Assembly: GCF_910592395.1 (NCBI RefSeq)
Contig: NC_088323.1
Coordinates: 6,014,001-6,078,000, forward strand
Direction: 5' to 3'
DNA from: Lineus longissimus
Taxonomy: Eukaryota; Nemertea; Pilidiophora; Heteronemertea; Lineidae
Length of the DNA stretch: 64,000 nucleotides
Made by a program: the position numbers and the translations under genes. The notes below the pieces were generated by a model. It saw only the letters and a list, made by a program, of their open reading frames with translations. It ran no database searches and had not been told where the DNA came from. Below are positions 25,199 through 37,051 of this stretch, piece by piece. Positions within the stretch are counted from its first letter, which is position 1. Each line of letters begins with the position of its first letter.

Positions 25199-28100
25199 AT
25201 GGCAGAGAATTTTCATGAACCACCTCGTCCAACTCGTCTTGCTAAACCGCATACTTCAATTGGTGATCTTAGGAATCAGGAGGCATCGGAAGACGTCATC
25301 GGTGCGAGCAAGGCTCGCGGTTCTCAAGAATCCTGGAAAACTCGGACAGGTCACCCTGCTGGGAATTATGGAGCTTCTGAATGCTGGTATGGGCTCGATG
25401 AATATTCTTTGAGGGGGCCAGAAATACAGGAAAATCACTCCAGAGGTCCTCAATTTCAGGACATCCCAACTAGGGGTCCCCGATCTGAGGATAATCTGAC
25501 GTACTGGGATCCTCTGCCTGGGAGCAAGGTTGAACGTTCATCTCATGGCCTTGAACAGGCTCAAGGATCTTCGAGATATTACGGACAAAGGTACGCTTCT
25601 TGTGGAACTTTAGGACAGGAATCAAAGTATGTTGCTCTATACGATGGAGGGCAAAAGTATGGGTCCAGTGATGTTATAGGATCAAGACCAAAATCGCATG
25701 AATTGACTTGGGGACTAAAATACGGATCTATTGATGAAATAGGACCAAAGAATCCATCACGTTATGTGTCTGAATCAACGCTTGGTTCAGGTGATGCTAT
25801 AGAATCAAAATACCATTCGACTTGCGCCCTGAGCAAGAAGTACGGTTCAACTTATACTGTCGGGTATCATTGTGGGGATTACCTAAAGGCAGATCCCTGT
25901 CGGGACAATTCTGAATATCGTAATTACGAAAAGTCTGATTATCCCGTTTGGACAACCATGGGACAGAATTTTGGACATGAACTGCACCTTGGCGACACCC
26001 CTAAAGATCTCGATCACCAGGCTGAAAACGATGGTGGAAAAAGATTTTATCGTCAGTTTAGTGCACCAGAGGAAATGTTCCGGAAGCCATCTGTTCCCAT
26101 ACCGAAACATAGTAATCATGGTGACAACGTACAGCCACTTCAGCGTCGAGCGTCAGCTGATTGTCTCCAGCGGTCCAAGTCCGTGCCAGATCGACATCCC
26201 GAACGAGTTTGGCTTAAAAAATCCGATCGCATGGATGTCCATGTCTATGATGCACAACCAAAAATGCATGAGGGAGATGACCAGTCACAACCAAGAGGAA
26301 CAAACGCATTAGATGTCCGTGGTCGAGGTGACGACGTGCGTAAGAGAGTCTCATTGGATAGTGGGATTCACTCCGTTGATTCAGATTCTCAGTTTTCGAC
26401 CGGGCATCCCCATCGTAAAGGTTCAGAGAGTTATGGCGTTGTTCTTAAAATGGAGGGACCGGGGAAGCTGCATATCGATTACCACGGTCATGATCGGGAG
26501 AGCAAGAACGTTCGTCCGCGTGATTACCAATTGTATGGGCGAGATTATCCCGAGATTAACCATCAGTTTCGGGGTCAAGACGTCCGATTTCCGTCTGAGC
26601 CTGATCTGCGGAGAGCTCCTGGTCCACAACCAAAGAATGAGCCTGGGGCAAGGAAGAAAGGTGAGTGTGACATATTTTAGACGGTCTGGATCATCAGAGG
26701 AATTAATTGTCCTTGAAAAGATTATCACAGCCAGATTATCTTCGAGAGCAATCGTTCTGAAGACAGAACAAATTTGTCCCTGGACAATCAGTTTTCAAGG
26801 ACGATTACAGTCTTTCATCTCTGAGAATGATTTGTCCCTGAGGAAAGTTTCTCCCTTGATAGTTCATCTTCAAGAGCAATTGTCACTAGGACAGTTACAG
26901 TCCCTCACCTATTCATCTTCAAGAATAACTTGTCTCTGAGGACAGGTTGTACCTGGCCTATTTATCTCTGAGGATGATGCACAACATGGCTCTTAGGGTA
27001 GGTTGTCCCTTGGGTTATTCATCTTCAAGGACAACTTGTCTCTGAGGGTACGTTGTCCCTAGATTATTCATTACTAAGGATTACTTTGTCTCTGAGGATA
27101 TGTTTTTCCTGCATAAAATTTCCAAGAGCAAGCATCCCCTGAGTGAGTCGTCCAGGGGCCAAGTGATTTACGATCACCAGAGATTATATTCAGTATCTTT
27201 TTAAAAAATTTCGTCTATTATGCTGAGCAGTTTTTTGGCTCACCTGTGAGCCTTTACCATCACACAGTGTCCGTCATCGTCATTAGACATGGGTGGCACA
27301 TTTTGTAACCGCTCAAGCTTTTGAACTCTAACGTGGTACACATGTACCCCTGGGTGACCGCTGTCATCGTCGTCATTGTCTATATCCTGTTTCAAAAACA
27401 GTGGCATGTTTCTTAACCGCTGAAGCTATAAACTTGAAACTTTGTACACAGGATCCATCAGGTCAGGTGGCCTTTGACCATGAATTTTGGCCCGATTTGA
27501 TTCTTGACTTAACTACATGCTTACTAAAGAGTAGAATGTATTTAGGACAGTCGAGATAGTTTCTACAAGTGTGTCATGTGTGGAATAGTAAGGGGCATCT
27601 TCGTAAAGGAGCAAGGATATCTGGGTTCAAAAGCTGAATCGACACTGAATGTTAACACCTTGAGTGTATAGCGATGTTACAGGGTGGCGTAAAATTATTT
27701 TCCCTCACACAATGGATACACAATAGAATTCTATTGTCCAAAGGAAAATAATTCTGGGCCTCCCTGTAGATAGATCTACGTCTATTACACCCAACCATTC
27801 AGTGCCCAATGACGCTATTCAACGGTGTTGAACAGGGGGTCCCATTGACTGCAGCAATCCTCTCTTTGAAACAATGTCAACTACACAAGCGGCATCTGAT
27901 GTGCTGGTCCTGAACCGAAGAAGTTCTTTACATCATCTTATCTAACGAAATGAATGTTGAGTCTATTACAGCAGTGAACCATGAAGATGAAGAATGTCAG
28001 TCCACCTCTGTCTTCTTTACTTTGTCTGGTGACAACATCAAGAGGAATCAATGGAGAATGGAAATTTTGTCTCTTTCACAGTATCAGTCTGGGCGGCCGT

Positions 28101-31100
28101 CATCATGCCCAGATCCTTGATGCTCGCATTATTGCATTTCCTTATTTAACTATGATAATAATAATAATAATAATAATAATAACGATAATAATATTAATAA
28201 TAATAATATAATGATAATAATAAACTTTTATTAATGATTAAGGCCATCGGCCCCTTACAATAATACAAATTATTATATCAAGCAATACAACTCAAGATGA
28301 CAAAACAAAGTAATACAATTAGAATTCGAGTCTCCTACCCCTGCTCTTGTGTAGAAAAACTGACAAATTACACAAGGTTTCTGCACACTGACTATTCATT
28401 GAGGAGACAAAGGAATACATCGTTGGCACAGAGAAAGGTAACAATCTGGTATGAAGATATTGCAAAAATACACATACATTCAAAACATGAACTAGCTCTC
28501 AGCAAGAGCTTGCGGCGGTGAAGTGCAGGAAGCAAAAATGACAAGTTGGTGAAATGGGGAGCCGGGGTTTTTATGCACAGATTGAAAATGCATTGACTTA
28601 GTGAATGTTCAATGGAGTAAGGCATTTAATAGGAGAAGCTTCCCGTTCACTTTTACAGTCAAGAAACCATGAAATCAAAAAAGGAATGTCTGTGGAAATG
28701 AGCTGTTTTTGATAAAAATCATTTGATGTTGGGAAAATAGATGTGTTTACATGGTTGAAGGGAAGTGAAGGAGCAGACTGCTCTATAGTGGAGTCTGTCA
28801 TTCACAATAATCACTGGCACCCTGGCTACTGAACGATTGGAAGCTCATGTCGCTACCAAGTGTGATGTGACTGCGTATTCTAACTGTGAAGATGCTCCAC
28901 CATAGATCTCATCTCCCTGATAAGACGTCCAGAAATAGAGCCAGGATCCTCACTGTCCATGTCATCTGTATCAGGTTTCAAAAAAAGTGGTTCGTTTCTT
29001 AACTGCTAGGACTCTCCAGGTCAGGTGACCTCAGACACTGATTTCGGTCCGATCTGATTCTTGACTTGGCCATCAGCAGGCCAAAAGTGAAAACCTAAAA
29101 AGTGTGATATCTCTCTTATAAGTGAATCGTTTTCAATAGTATTTTTATGGTAGGTATTCCGAGGTGTAAATGGTGTAAATTGGCTGTGAGTGTAATAAGT
29201 ATGGCACATTTCTTAACCGCAAAAGCTATGAACCCGAAATTTGTCACACATCACTCCCTACGTCAGATAACCTCTGACAACAAATTCCAGTCTGATCTGA
29301 TTCTCGACTTCAAAACTGAAAAGGTAAAAAGTGCAATATCTTATCAATTACTCGTTTTCAATAATATTGTTACGGTAGGTACTCCTTCTTGCAACTGCAC
29401 AGCAAATATTTCATGTCTAGGTACCACAGTCTGTACAATACCGCAGTGTCCGGCTTCTGTCGCCCTAGTCATCATAGTCGCCGTAGTTGTCAGTCGTCAG
29501 TCATCAGTCATCCGTCATCGTCTGTCGTCGTTCGTTGTCGTCTGTATCCTGTTTCAAAAACTGTGGCACATTTCTTAACTGCTACATGTAGTAAGTCTAT
29601 GAACTTGAAACCTTGTACACAGGCCCCTCCAGGTCAGATGACCTCAGACACTTATTTCGGTCCAATCCGTAATTCTTGAATTAGCCATCAGCAGGCAAAA
29701 AGTGAGAACCTAAAAAGTGTGATATCTCTCTTATAAGTAAATCATTTTCGATAATATTTCCTAGCTAGGAATTACATCACATATCATACGGGTTATTGAT
29801 TTGACCTACTTTTCAAGGTCACGTAGGTCAAATGGTGTAAATTGTCTGTTTGAGTGTAAATATAGCACGTTTCTTAACCGCTAAAGCTATGAACCTGAAA
29901 TTTGGTGCACATGACTCCCCACGTCAGATAACCTCGGACAATGAATTCCAGTCCGATCTGATTCTCGACTTCAAAACTGAAAAGGTAAAAAGTGCAATAT
30001 CTCTGCATGAATTCTTAACCACCAAATATCTAATGAAATACAAATACTTGTGATGCATTACTGAAAAATGTGAAAAAGATTGAAAGAATCTCACTGAAAA
30101 GCTTTTGTGCAGCATTGAAATGGCCTGAAACGATTGACGAAGCCATCAGCTGCCTTGTGACTGAAGTCAGGGGCAGGTTTGCTGTGTGACCATGGATATC
30201 ATTTATCTTTCCTGTGTCCTTTCATGGTAGACTTCGTGCATTAATCTCGCTGTGTGGCTCCAGAGTTGAAACCAATGATGCCGTTACTCCGTAACCCAGG
30301 CTGATGGACCAATTTGCCACCATTTGAACCAAAAAACCTCATTCTCTCTTCAGTCTGAAGTGGTCGGCTGATGCTCTCAGAATTTGATTCTTGCCTGAAA
30401 AGAAGAGACAACAAATAAATACTCTTGTTTGGACATAACACCCATGACTTTGTTTAAATTGCTTCTTCAGCAGACATTTCCACCCTGGGGACAGCCCCAA
30501 CAGTTTTATTCATCACCAACAATGGGGTCAGGGCTTGAGTTAGAGTTTATTAATCGAGTTTAGAAAAGGGTCTAAAGTTTTATATGAGGCAACGCTACTG
30601 ATCCACCTACATGTATCAAATTGGCTCCAATGTCATCATCATTGTGTGGCATTGATTCCTCTCTCTTCACTGATATAGTTCTATGGGGTCCTGAACTCTT
30701 GCGAAATGTAGAGACTGGACCTGATCAACACTGCAGGAGTATAAATCAGCAAGTACAACTTTCAAACGGACTAAAACACTGGAAGATGAAAAACGAAGAA
30801 TTATAATTTTTTACCAATTTGGTGGGAAAAGTGCATAATTCTACCTAAAAGAACAAAAGAAACAGTTGTCTGAACTTTACAATCCCTGATTGACGTAACC
30901 CTGCAGAACAACTCAACATGTAGTACTAATAAACAAGCCTGCCAACCCCATTGGTTGATAGGTGACATGACACTGAAACTGAGCATAATGTGTTCTGATC
31001 AGAGGATTGCGGCTGGGTTTCCTGTATCAGACGGTGAAACCACATTCGACTCACTATCTGCTCTATTAGAGAACTGCTCTGGTTGCCAGACTGGCCCAGA

Positions 31101-34100
31101 GGATTGCGTCTGGGTTTCCTGTGTCAGACGGCAGAACCACATTCGACTCACTATCTGCTCTATTAGAGAGCTACTCTGATCAGAAGATTAAAACCTGATC
31201 ACTCGTGTCAGATGGCAAACCAAAGCATGGTATACATATTCTGACTAGAATACTGACCATTAAAAACATTGATATGGACTGTATTAAATCATGCTCTAGC
31301 AGAGACCAGGCAACTATTATGTCTTGAAATTTCTAAATCAGGAAAAAGGTTTCCAAATAAGGAAGTTACCAGACTTTGAACTTGGTGTGTGCTTGACCAT
31401 ATGATCGCTGTCGACTATCACTTCAACTACCACTTCAGACTTCATGGAAATTAAGTAAACAGGCATCTTGGTTTGTTATATGCAGTTTTAACTCAATCAG
31501 TAAGAGGCAGAAAAGACTGAAAGACACCTTGATAGAAGAGAAATTATACTTGCTCCTCTTGTACAGCTGACCAGTGGACTGACATCTCTCTAGTCAATGA
31601 TCAACTGAAAGTAAAAATTAGAGAAGGGAACAGAAATATTCAAGTGTTGAAATCCAGTTTGGGTTCCTGGCAATGCTGATTACACTTCAACTTCGAATAA
31701 ATCTCAAATGTTTGACATAAATGTGGTCTTGTAGCTCATAAATGTGAGACACTCACCTTTTTACACACACCTCAGCCCAGGCACAAGCTGTGTTCTGTCT
31801 GATTCCAAATGCACAGAGCAGTTAGAAGTGGTTCTGCTAATTAAGTTATGAGCATGTGACCAAACCCCATTTCATTCCCCCCAGAAACTGGTTGAGCTAA
31901 TAAGGTCATTTGACCCTCTTAGTCTATTCATTCATCCAGGCATGTCCTGATGACTGTATTGTTGAATCTAATCTAATCCCTTGTCCATTGTCCAGTGTCC
32001 ATTGTCTGGGGTCCAGCTAACCATGCCACTATTCTAATTCTTGTCCTTACAATGCCTTTCTTCTTTTAATAAAACTACTTGTCATGGATGATGATTAGAT
32101 TAGTTTTCTTAAAGGAGGAATATGTCATCATTATTGCATCTTGACCATCAAGATTTTTGCATCTTGCTCTATTTGCATTTGGCTCTATACTATAGAGCAT
32201 GAATTCTTAACCACCAAATATCTACATGGTGAGCGCAATGGCCCCTGGCCTTTTCATTGAAGCTAGTGGTTGTACGTAGAGTGACAAAATGTTTATGGTG
32301 GGTGTATCGAATAAGGTTAAATAACATATCACCAGGGTTTTTGATTTGACCTTCTTTTCAAGGTCACAGAGGTCAAAGCTCACTAAATCACCGATAGGTG
32401 GCACGTTTTATTTCTATTTGAGCAAGAAGGTTCTTAATTTGTGAGGACATATATCTAGGGACCCTCTATTCTACCACAAATTTTTTCCCGCTCAGACTTC
32501 AAATATGGCCGCCAGGCTGCCATCTTGAAAATTAAACATAGTCGGATTGCCACCAAATTTCATGTGATTGTATATCTATGTACTCTCTACAAAATCCTTG
32601 ATTTTCAGTCAACTCCATCAAAACTTAAAAGGGGCTGAACAAATGTGTAACTCTGAGTGCTAAAGGGGGGGGGGATATCTCCCATTGTTTGAAAGAAGCC
32701 CCAAAGTTATGTCAAGTGTTAGTTCCAATGGGTAAGAGATTGGAAAGGTAAGCAAGAGTGATACCTGCACTCTGTTGCTTGGATATGAGATTCAGGTGTC
32801 ATTACTTGATATTGAAAGGTTGTTGCTGTTCTGTTAGGGTGGATACTCTCTTGTGAAAGGAAAAAATTGCATCAGAAGGTTGCCATTGGATAAATATTTA
32901 CTGCTCCCGGTAAGTGTTTGATGCACATGGATTAATTTCATATTTTTTTGCTGTTGGGATGCATCATAAAGATGTGAGAAATAATCCATCTGTCTGCATA
33001 CAAGTTTTTTTGTGTCCAACAAAATTGATGCAATTTTTGGAAAACTTTTTACCGACTATAAAGAAAAGTTCTGACCGAAATTCTGCATGATTTGCCTGAA
33101 AGAATTCAGGTGAGGTAGCTGCCCGCAGTGTCCTGACTTCAAAAGTGATAGTTTACAAATATGAAAGCAGTTATTTTCAAATTCTCCTGAACTTCAGACT
33201 TCAAGGTCTCCTATTGTCAGACACAAGTCAGGTACTTTAATCAAGTCAGTCTTAGATTGTCACATCTCCCATCACAGTTTTGGTGGCAGCAGTAAGCTGA
33301 GTGGTGGTCAGGCCAAACAAGAGCCGACCAGCATGGACGGAGCCCTGCTTCTCAAACATATCTGAGATTAGATACACTGCCACCATATTTACTAACATTT
33401 TTATCATTGTTGACTGAGGGTTACAAGATTTTTTTAAGTGGGTTCTTGTCTTTTGTGAGATATCATCTTCCTCCCCACTAAGGCGCCTCTTCAAACTAGC
33501 CACGTTTTCGAGTCTTGCATGTCTTGATTTAATTGGTGCTTTTAATAGCAACGGTGGTTGCTGATTCCTACATATTGAAAAAGTGCTACTCGCTTTAGTT
33601 TCTCAAAGTACGGCTGAAGGCTGGGGTGCCTGTAAGTTCTTCATGTGTGTAAGAACCCGATTGAAAATGACTTTGATTTCTCAGGGAACGGTGTCTCTTT
33701 CATTGGGGCGTGGATATTGGGAACAAAATTTGCTGAGGAATGAGCCAAATTTGCTCAGAAATCTGCTTTACAGTCTCAAAAAGGAGTATTTTTTCTAAAA
33801 GTCAGATTGTCAAAATCTTATAGTGGTGGAAAATAGGTTTTTCAGGGAAAAGAAAGTCCTTCTGAGGTATTCTAGGGGTGCGCATATTGTCTTGAAAAAC
33901 CTAAAATATCAGTTCTGAATGCTCAAAACCCGTTATTTTTAAGAGTTTACCTACTTTGAAAAGTTTTACCTCTTCCTTCTTCTAAACTTGTTCATCATTC
34001 TTATCTTGTCCTGACTTGTAACTTTTATCTTCATCCGATGTTTCTCCACAACCTCACCTTTCCTCACATCGCGATTATAACTGTTAGTTATTTTCATGAC

Positions 34101-37051
34101 TTGTGTTCTGCCAAGAAAATTTGTAGCTCTAATCTGGCACCTGTAGGAAAGTTGTGTTCTTTGACCAAAATAATGTATATACTTCTTAGAAATAAAGGTT
34201 TTTGAGCTTATGAAAACTTTTAAAGGCGTTTTTGGCAAACACATTATATGCATCCAGTTGAGGTTTTTTTTGAGTTGAACTAGTTATTCACTACCTTTTC
34301 CTCTCCAATTCCTACCTGCTGTGGATCCAAGAACAAAATGGGTGACCCCACACCATCAGAAATGGTTCTCCATCTCATGATTGCCATCATTATAGTGGTA
34401 GAGAACTAGGATGGTTGTTCATAAACTTTCCTGTCGGAGAATGATCTAGAATTCCCTCACTGCGCCAAGGTACTAAAATTGCTCATTTGTTTTTCCAGTA
34501 CCAGATGAAAGATATTACATGAATCACTTTAGGTCTTTAAAGAATGATGATAGCTTTGCTACAGCAGTCTTCCCCTGGTCCAAATCACTATTTGACTATT
34601 AGCCTGGTTTAATTACCCTTGGTCTGGTCAAAGTGACTGGACCAAACAGACCCATCTTTATTGGTATAGATTTTTCCGCCATGTATCCGCACTAATATGA
34701 TATGTTCTGGTCTAGTCCGGTCCAATATGGCAGAAAAAGTAGACCCTCTCTGGAGTAGGAGTGATCTAGACTGATCCATCTAGCTACTTTGGTTATGTGT
34801 ATGTGAGCGCAGTCTGATGTTGTCCCATGTGTTTGGTACTTCACACATGTGCAGAGTCTGGTCTAGTCTGGATTGGTTTGGGACCCTGTCACGATGCATC
34901 ACCTGGTCCAAAATATAAGTCATGGCAGTCATTTTAAAATCCTAGAAAGAAGAGAATATTCTCTTTGTTGTTTTTACAGTTTTTCGAAAGAAGCGATCGA
35001 GCCCTCGCTCAACGCCACCAAGGACGTTCGCAGAACAAGGTCGCTGTTTCAGAATAATTGGAAGTCTCGATAACCTTGACCAATTGGAACACACCCAAGG
35101 CGGCATGCCTGAGCCGGGCCTCAACCAGAAGCCCAGAACACCACGCGGCCATGCCCGTCGTCACACCCTTGGTGGCCGGCCTGTTGAGAGGAAAGTTGAG
35201 TTTTGCACACCAGTGAAAAGTTATGAGTCGCCCACAATTATGCGTCGGAGTCTGGATTCGCCAACTCAACGGCGGAAAGATCCTGTAAGTATGTTTTATT
35301 AAATGAGTGCTAGGTGGTGGGAATGTTCATTGATTTGACACCAAACAAAATTACATGACGATATTCAGGTAAACATTTGGGGAAAGCTAGTCGTTGTATA
35401 ATCAATTATGTATTCAGATTAATTGTTTTTGTTCATCAAACACTGTAGTTATAAATATACAAATAAATATTCTTGAATCTGTGAAATCTTCTTCGTCTTC
35501 TGTGTTACGATTTTATGTCACTATCATAGCTTCAGTTCATGTAATGCAACAGAATTGGCTGTTTGTTGCAGGTCTTTGGTGGTTCTTAACAGCTTCATCT
35601 GTGAAATTGGCTGAATATTGCCAACTTTGACTGGATTTATATCAAATGATTACACGTAGTTCCTCAAAGAGTTAACAAATCAACACCAACAACTTTACCC
35701 TTCGTAAAGTATATACAAGTTTTTGTAATAATGCTTTCTGGATAATTTATCGCAGTGAAAGTATGTTTGTATGGGGTAATTTGTGATGGAAATATTGGTA
35801 TAATAAGGTATTTTATCAGTAATGTTACTGCAGAGGAATAGAGCTCAGAAAATTGGTGGTACCATAGTATTCCGAATGTTTGATCTCGATGAGATGTGGA
35901 AAATATAGGTTGTAATTCAGATATCTCAGAAAGAAGGAAGTAAAAAGCTACTTTTATTTAGCATTTCACTTATTTGGTTTCTCATGATTTCATCAGTTTG
36001 GATAAATTCTCATGAGTTGTTTGCCAAATTTATTCCAAAAGGAGTATAAAAAGGTTTACTTTTGTTTGTAGTGCTAAAGGATATGTGTGTAATTCAAAGC
36101 TTCTTTACTCATGGATCTTCATGTTTCTGTTAAAATGTTAAGCAGGTCAGCTCCAACAATGTGTAATCCTTTATTTGTGAATAGCAGTTATTTGGAGCTT
36201 TTACTGATGTGGGTTGGATACTTAAATATTTGAAATATCAAATCAATTAAACTACTTTCTTAAACTGTTGATAACATTTTTGAAAGTTTGACTATGGGTG
36301 CTTCTCTTGCAAAGAAGAAAAAGAAGCCAAAGAAAGCTAAAATTGTTGCCTCTGATATTCTTCACTATACTGCTGATACTGCAGACAAGGTAAGTCTAAG
36401 CGTATCATTCCGTAAAACCGTATCTCTCTGTTGGGACACCCTGTTTTTTATTTCCGATTGTGCTATATACTTTTTGAAGACCGAAAGGCTTCAGCAACTT
36501 GCCAACCCCTTTAAAAAAATGTTCCCATTGCAATTTTGGCCAATCGTGGCACTATCAACTTTGCTCGTCCTAAATCCTGCTAAAATTTGTCATGAATCCC
36601 ATCAGCCTTTTCCAGCGAAACCTGGTGTCTTATATTTAGACTATTTAAAGAAAATCCAACAATTTTTAGAGTATTGCTATTGCAAAACTGAAAGTTCATA
36701 GGAATACGATTTAAAAAGGTGCTGAGTTGTAGTGAGGGTTGTTACATGACCAACTTGTGAATTCATTCTAATTTTCAACAATCTTGCCACCAGTCTTGAG
36801 GCTGTCAATCATGCATACATTTTCAGGACTTTGAAAACAAGCGGGAAGCTTTTCTAGACCACCTGGCAGAAAAGTACCCAAGTCATGCAGAAAACATCAA
36901 GGGGTGGAGCCCGGTGCGGGAGATACCTCCCAGGTCGACAAGCCCTCCTAGACAGGAAAGTCCCCCCAAACCTTGCCGCGGCCCGTCAAGGCTACCATCA
37001 TCCTTGCCGTCTTCCCCAACCACGAAACATGCACCTTCTAAACAACCAAAG
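25199..37051 (+). CDS. SRCIN1/KIAA1217 (p140Cap/sickle tail)-like scaffold, N-terminal exons, 3' end outside window
   Basis: Vertebrate members are cytoskeletal/Src-pathway scaffolds with an AIP3-type domain. Exons: 25177-26660 (ATG at 25199), 34980-35284, about 36315-36389 and 36827-37051. Phases agree, giving about 689 codons so far. The first exon is long, polar and probably disordered, with repeated KYGS.D.IG-type and RGP motifs, basic phosphosites (RRASADCLQRSKSVP) and DSGIHS at residues 387-392. Recognition rests on RRHTLGG (residues 547-553) and on KREAFLDHLAEKYPSHAENI (619-638), which match the vertebrate N-terminal block RRHTLGG..KREAFLEHL..KYPHHA. The AIP3 domain that should follow is not in the window. 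The acceptor of the small third exon is weak (cttctcttgcaaag). Confidence 0.75.
26690..27115. repeat. Degenerate ~50-bp minisatellite at start of intron
   Basis: Blocks of the type ttcatcttcaagga.aacttg followed by tctctgagg and gttgtccct recur near 26813, 26862, 26911, 26959, 27017 and 27066. It starts about 30 bp after the splice donor of the first coding exon. Strongly diverged. Confidence 0.65.
27238..27510. repeat. Dispersed repeat family member
   Basis: Shares with the copies at 28961-30050 the blocks tatcctgtttcaaaaac, ttcttaaccgct.aagctat, gaacttgaaac.ttgtacaca and the gatttgattcttgactt end. Opens with gctcacctgtgagc, itself an inverted repeat. Confidence 0.65.
27680..27766. mobile_element. 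87-bp mariner-type MITE
   Basis: TA-flanked. The left end cagggtggcgtaaaattatt and the right end aataattctgggcctccctg form an inverted repeat of about 25 bp. Near the middle is a perfect palindrome, caatagaattctattg. The CAGGGTGG terminus is typical of Tc1/mariner-related termini. Confidence 0.8.
28153..28233. repeat. (ATA)n microsatellite
   Basis: About 80 bp of AAT/ATA triplets with a few interruptions (acg, att). It is followed by actttt attaatgattaagg and gccatcggcccctta, which looks like the tail of a retroelement but carries no coding sequence. Confidence 0.85.
28961..30050. repeat. Tandemly arranged copies of a dispersed repeat family
   Basis: Four diverged copies near 28961-29160, 29205-29390, 29545-29780 and 29862-30050. 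Shared blocks are cacatttcttaaccgc, agctatgaac, aggtcagatgacctc, ccgatctgattctcgacttc, aaaagtg..atatctctcttataag and ttttcaataatatt. Further fragments lie at 32195-32225 and 32320-32400. A gtc/cgt-rich simple stretch sits at 29485-29540. Confidence 0.75.
31001..31185. repeat. 97-bp direct tandem duplication
   Basis: agaggattgcggctgggttt (31001) and agaggattgcgtctgggttt (31098) start two copies. Both contain cacattcgactcactatctg and ctctattagaga. Confidence 0.85.
36294..36389 (+). CDS. Possible alternative first exon (MGASLAKKKKK) of the SRCIN1-like gene
   Basis: The third exon of the scaffold gene has an ATG seven codons upstream of its likely acceptor, in frame, giving MGASLAKKKKKPKK. Gly at position 2 next to a polylysine stretch resembles a myristoyl-plus-polybasic membrane anchor. 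It could be an alternative start, or simply intron sequence in front of the acceptor. The donor is a good gtaagt. Confidence 0.3.

Larger units (their letters stand above)
26661..34979 (+). other. Large intron of the SRCIN1-like gene
   Basis: 8.3 kb between the donor at 26661 and acceptor at 34979. Filled with minisatellite, MITE, a dispersed repeat family and simple repeats. I find no convincing exon on either strand. Confidence 0.6.

Noticed and set aside
34560-34910. Repeated ggtctggtc/ggtctagtc tracts as a satellite
   Set aside because: Related short blocks and a weak inverted match (agatttttccgccat / atggcagaaaaagt) exist, but no regular period or clear ends could be fixed by eye.
36390-36701. 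Continuation of the MGASLAKKKK frame as one exon of 137 codons
   Set aside because: A consensus gtaagt follows GAC AAG at 36389. The next conserved block continues in phase at 36827, so the rest is intron.
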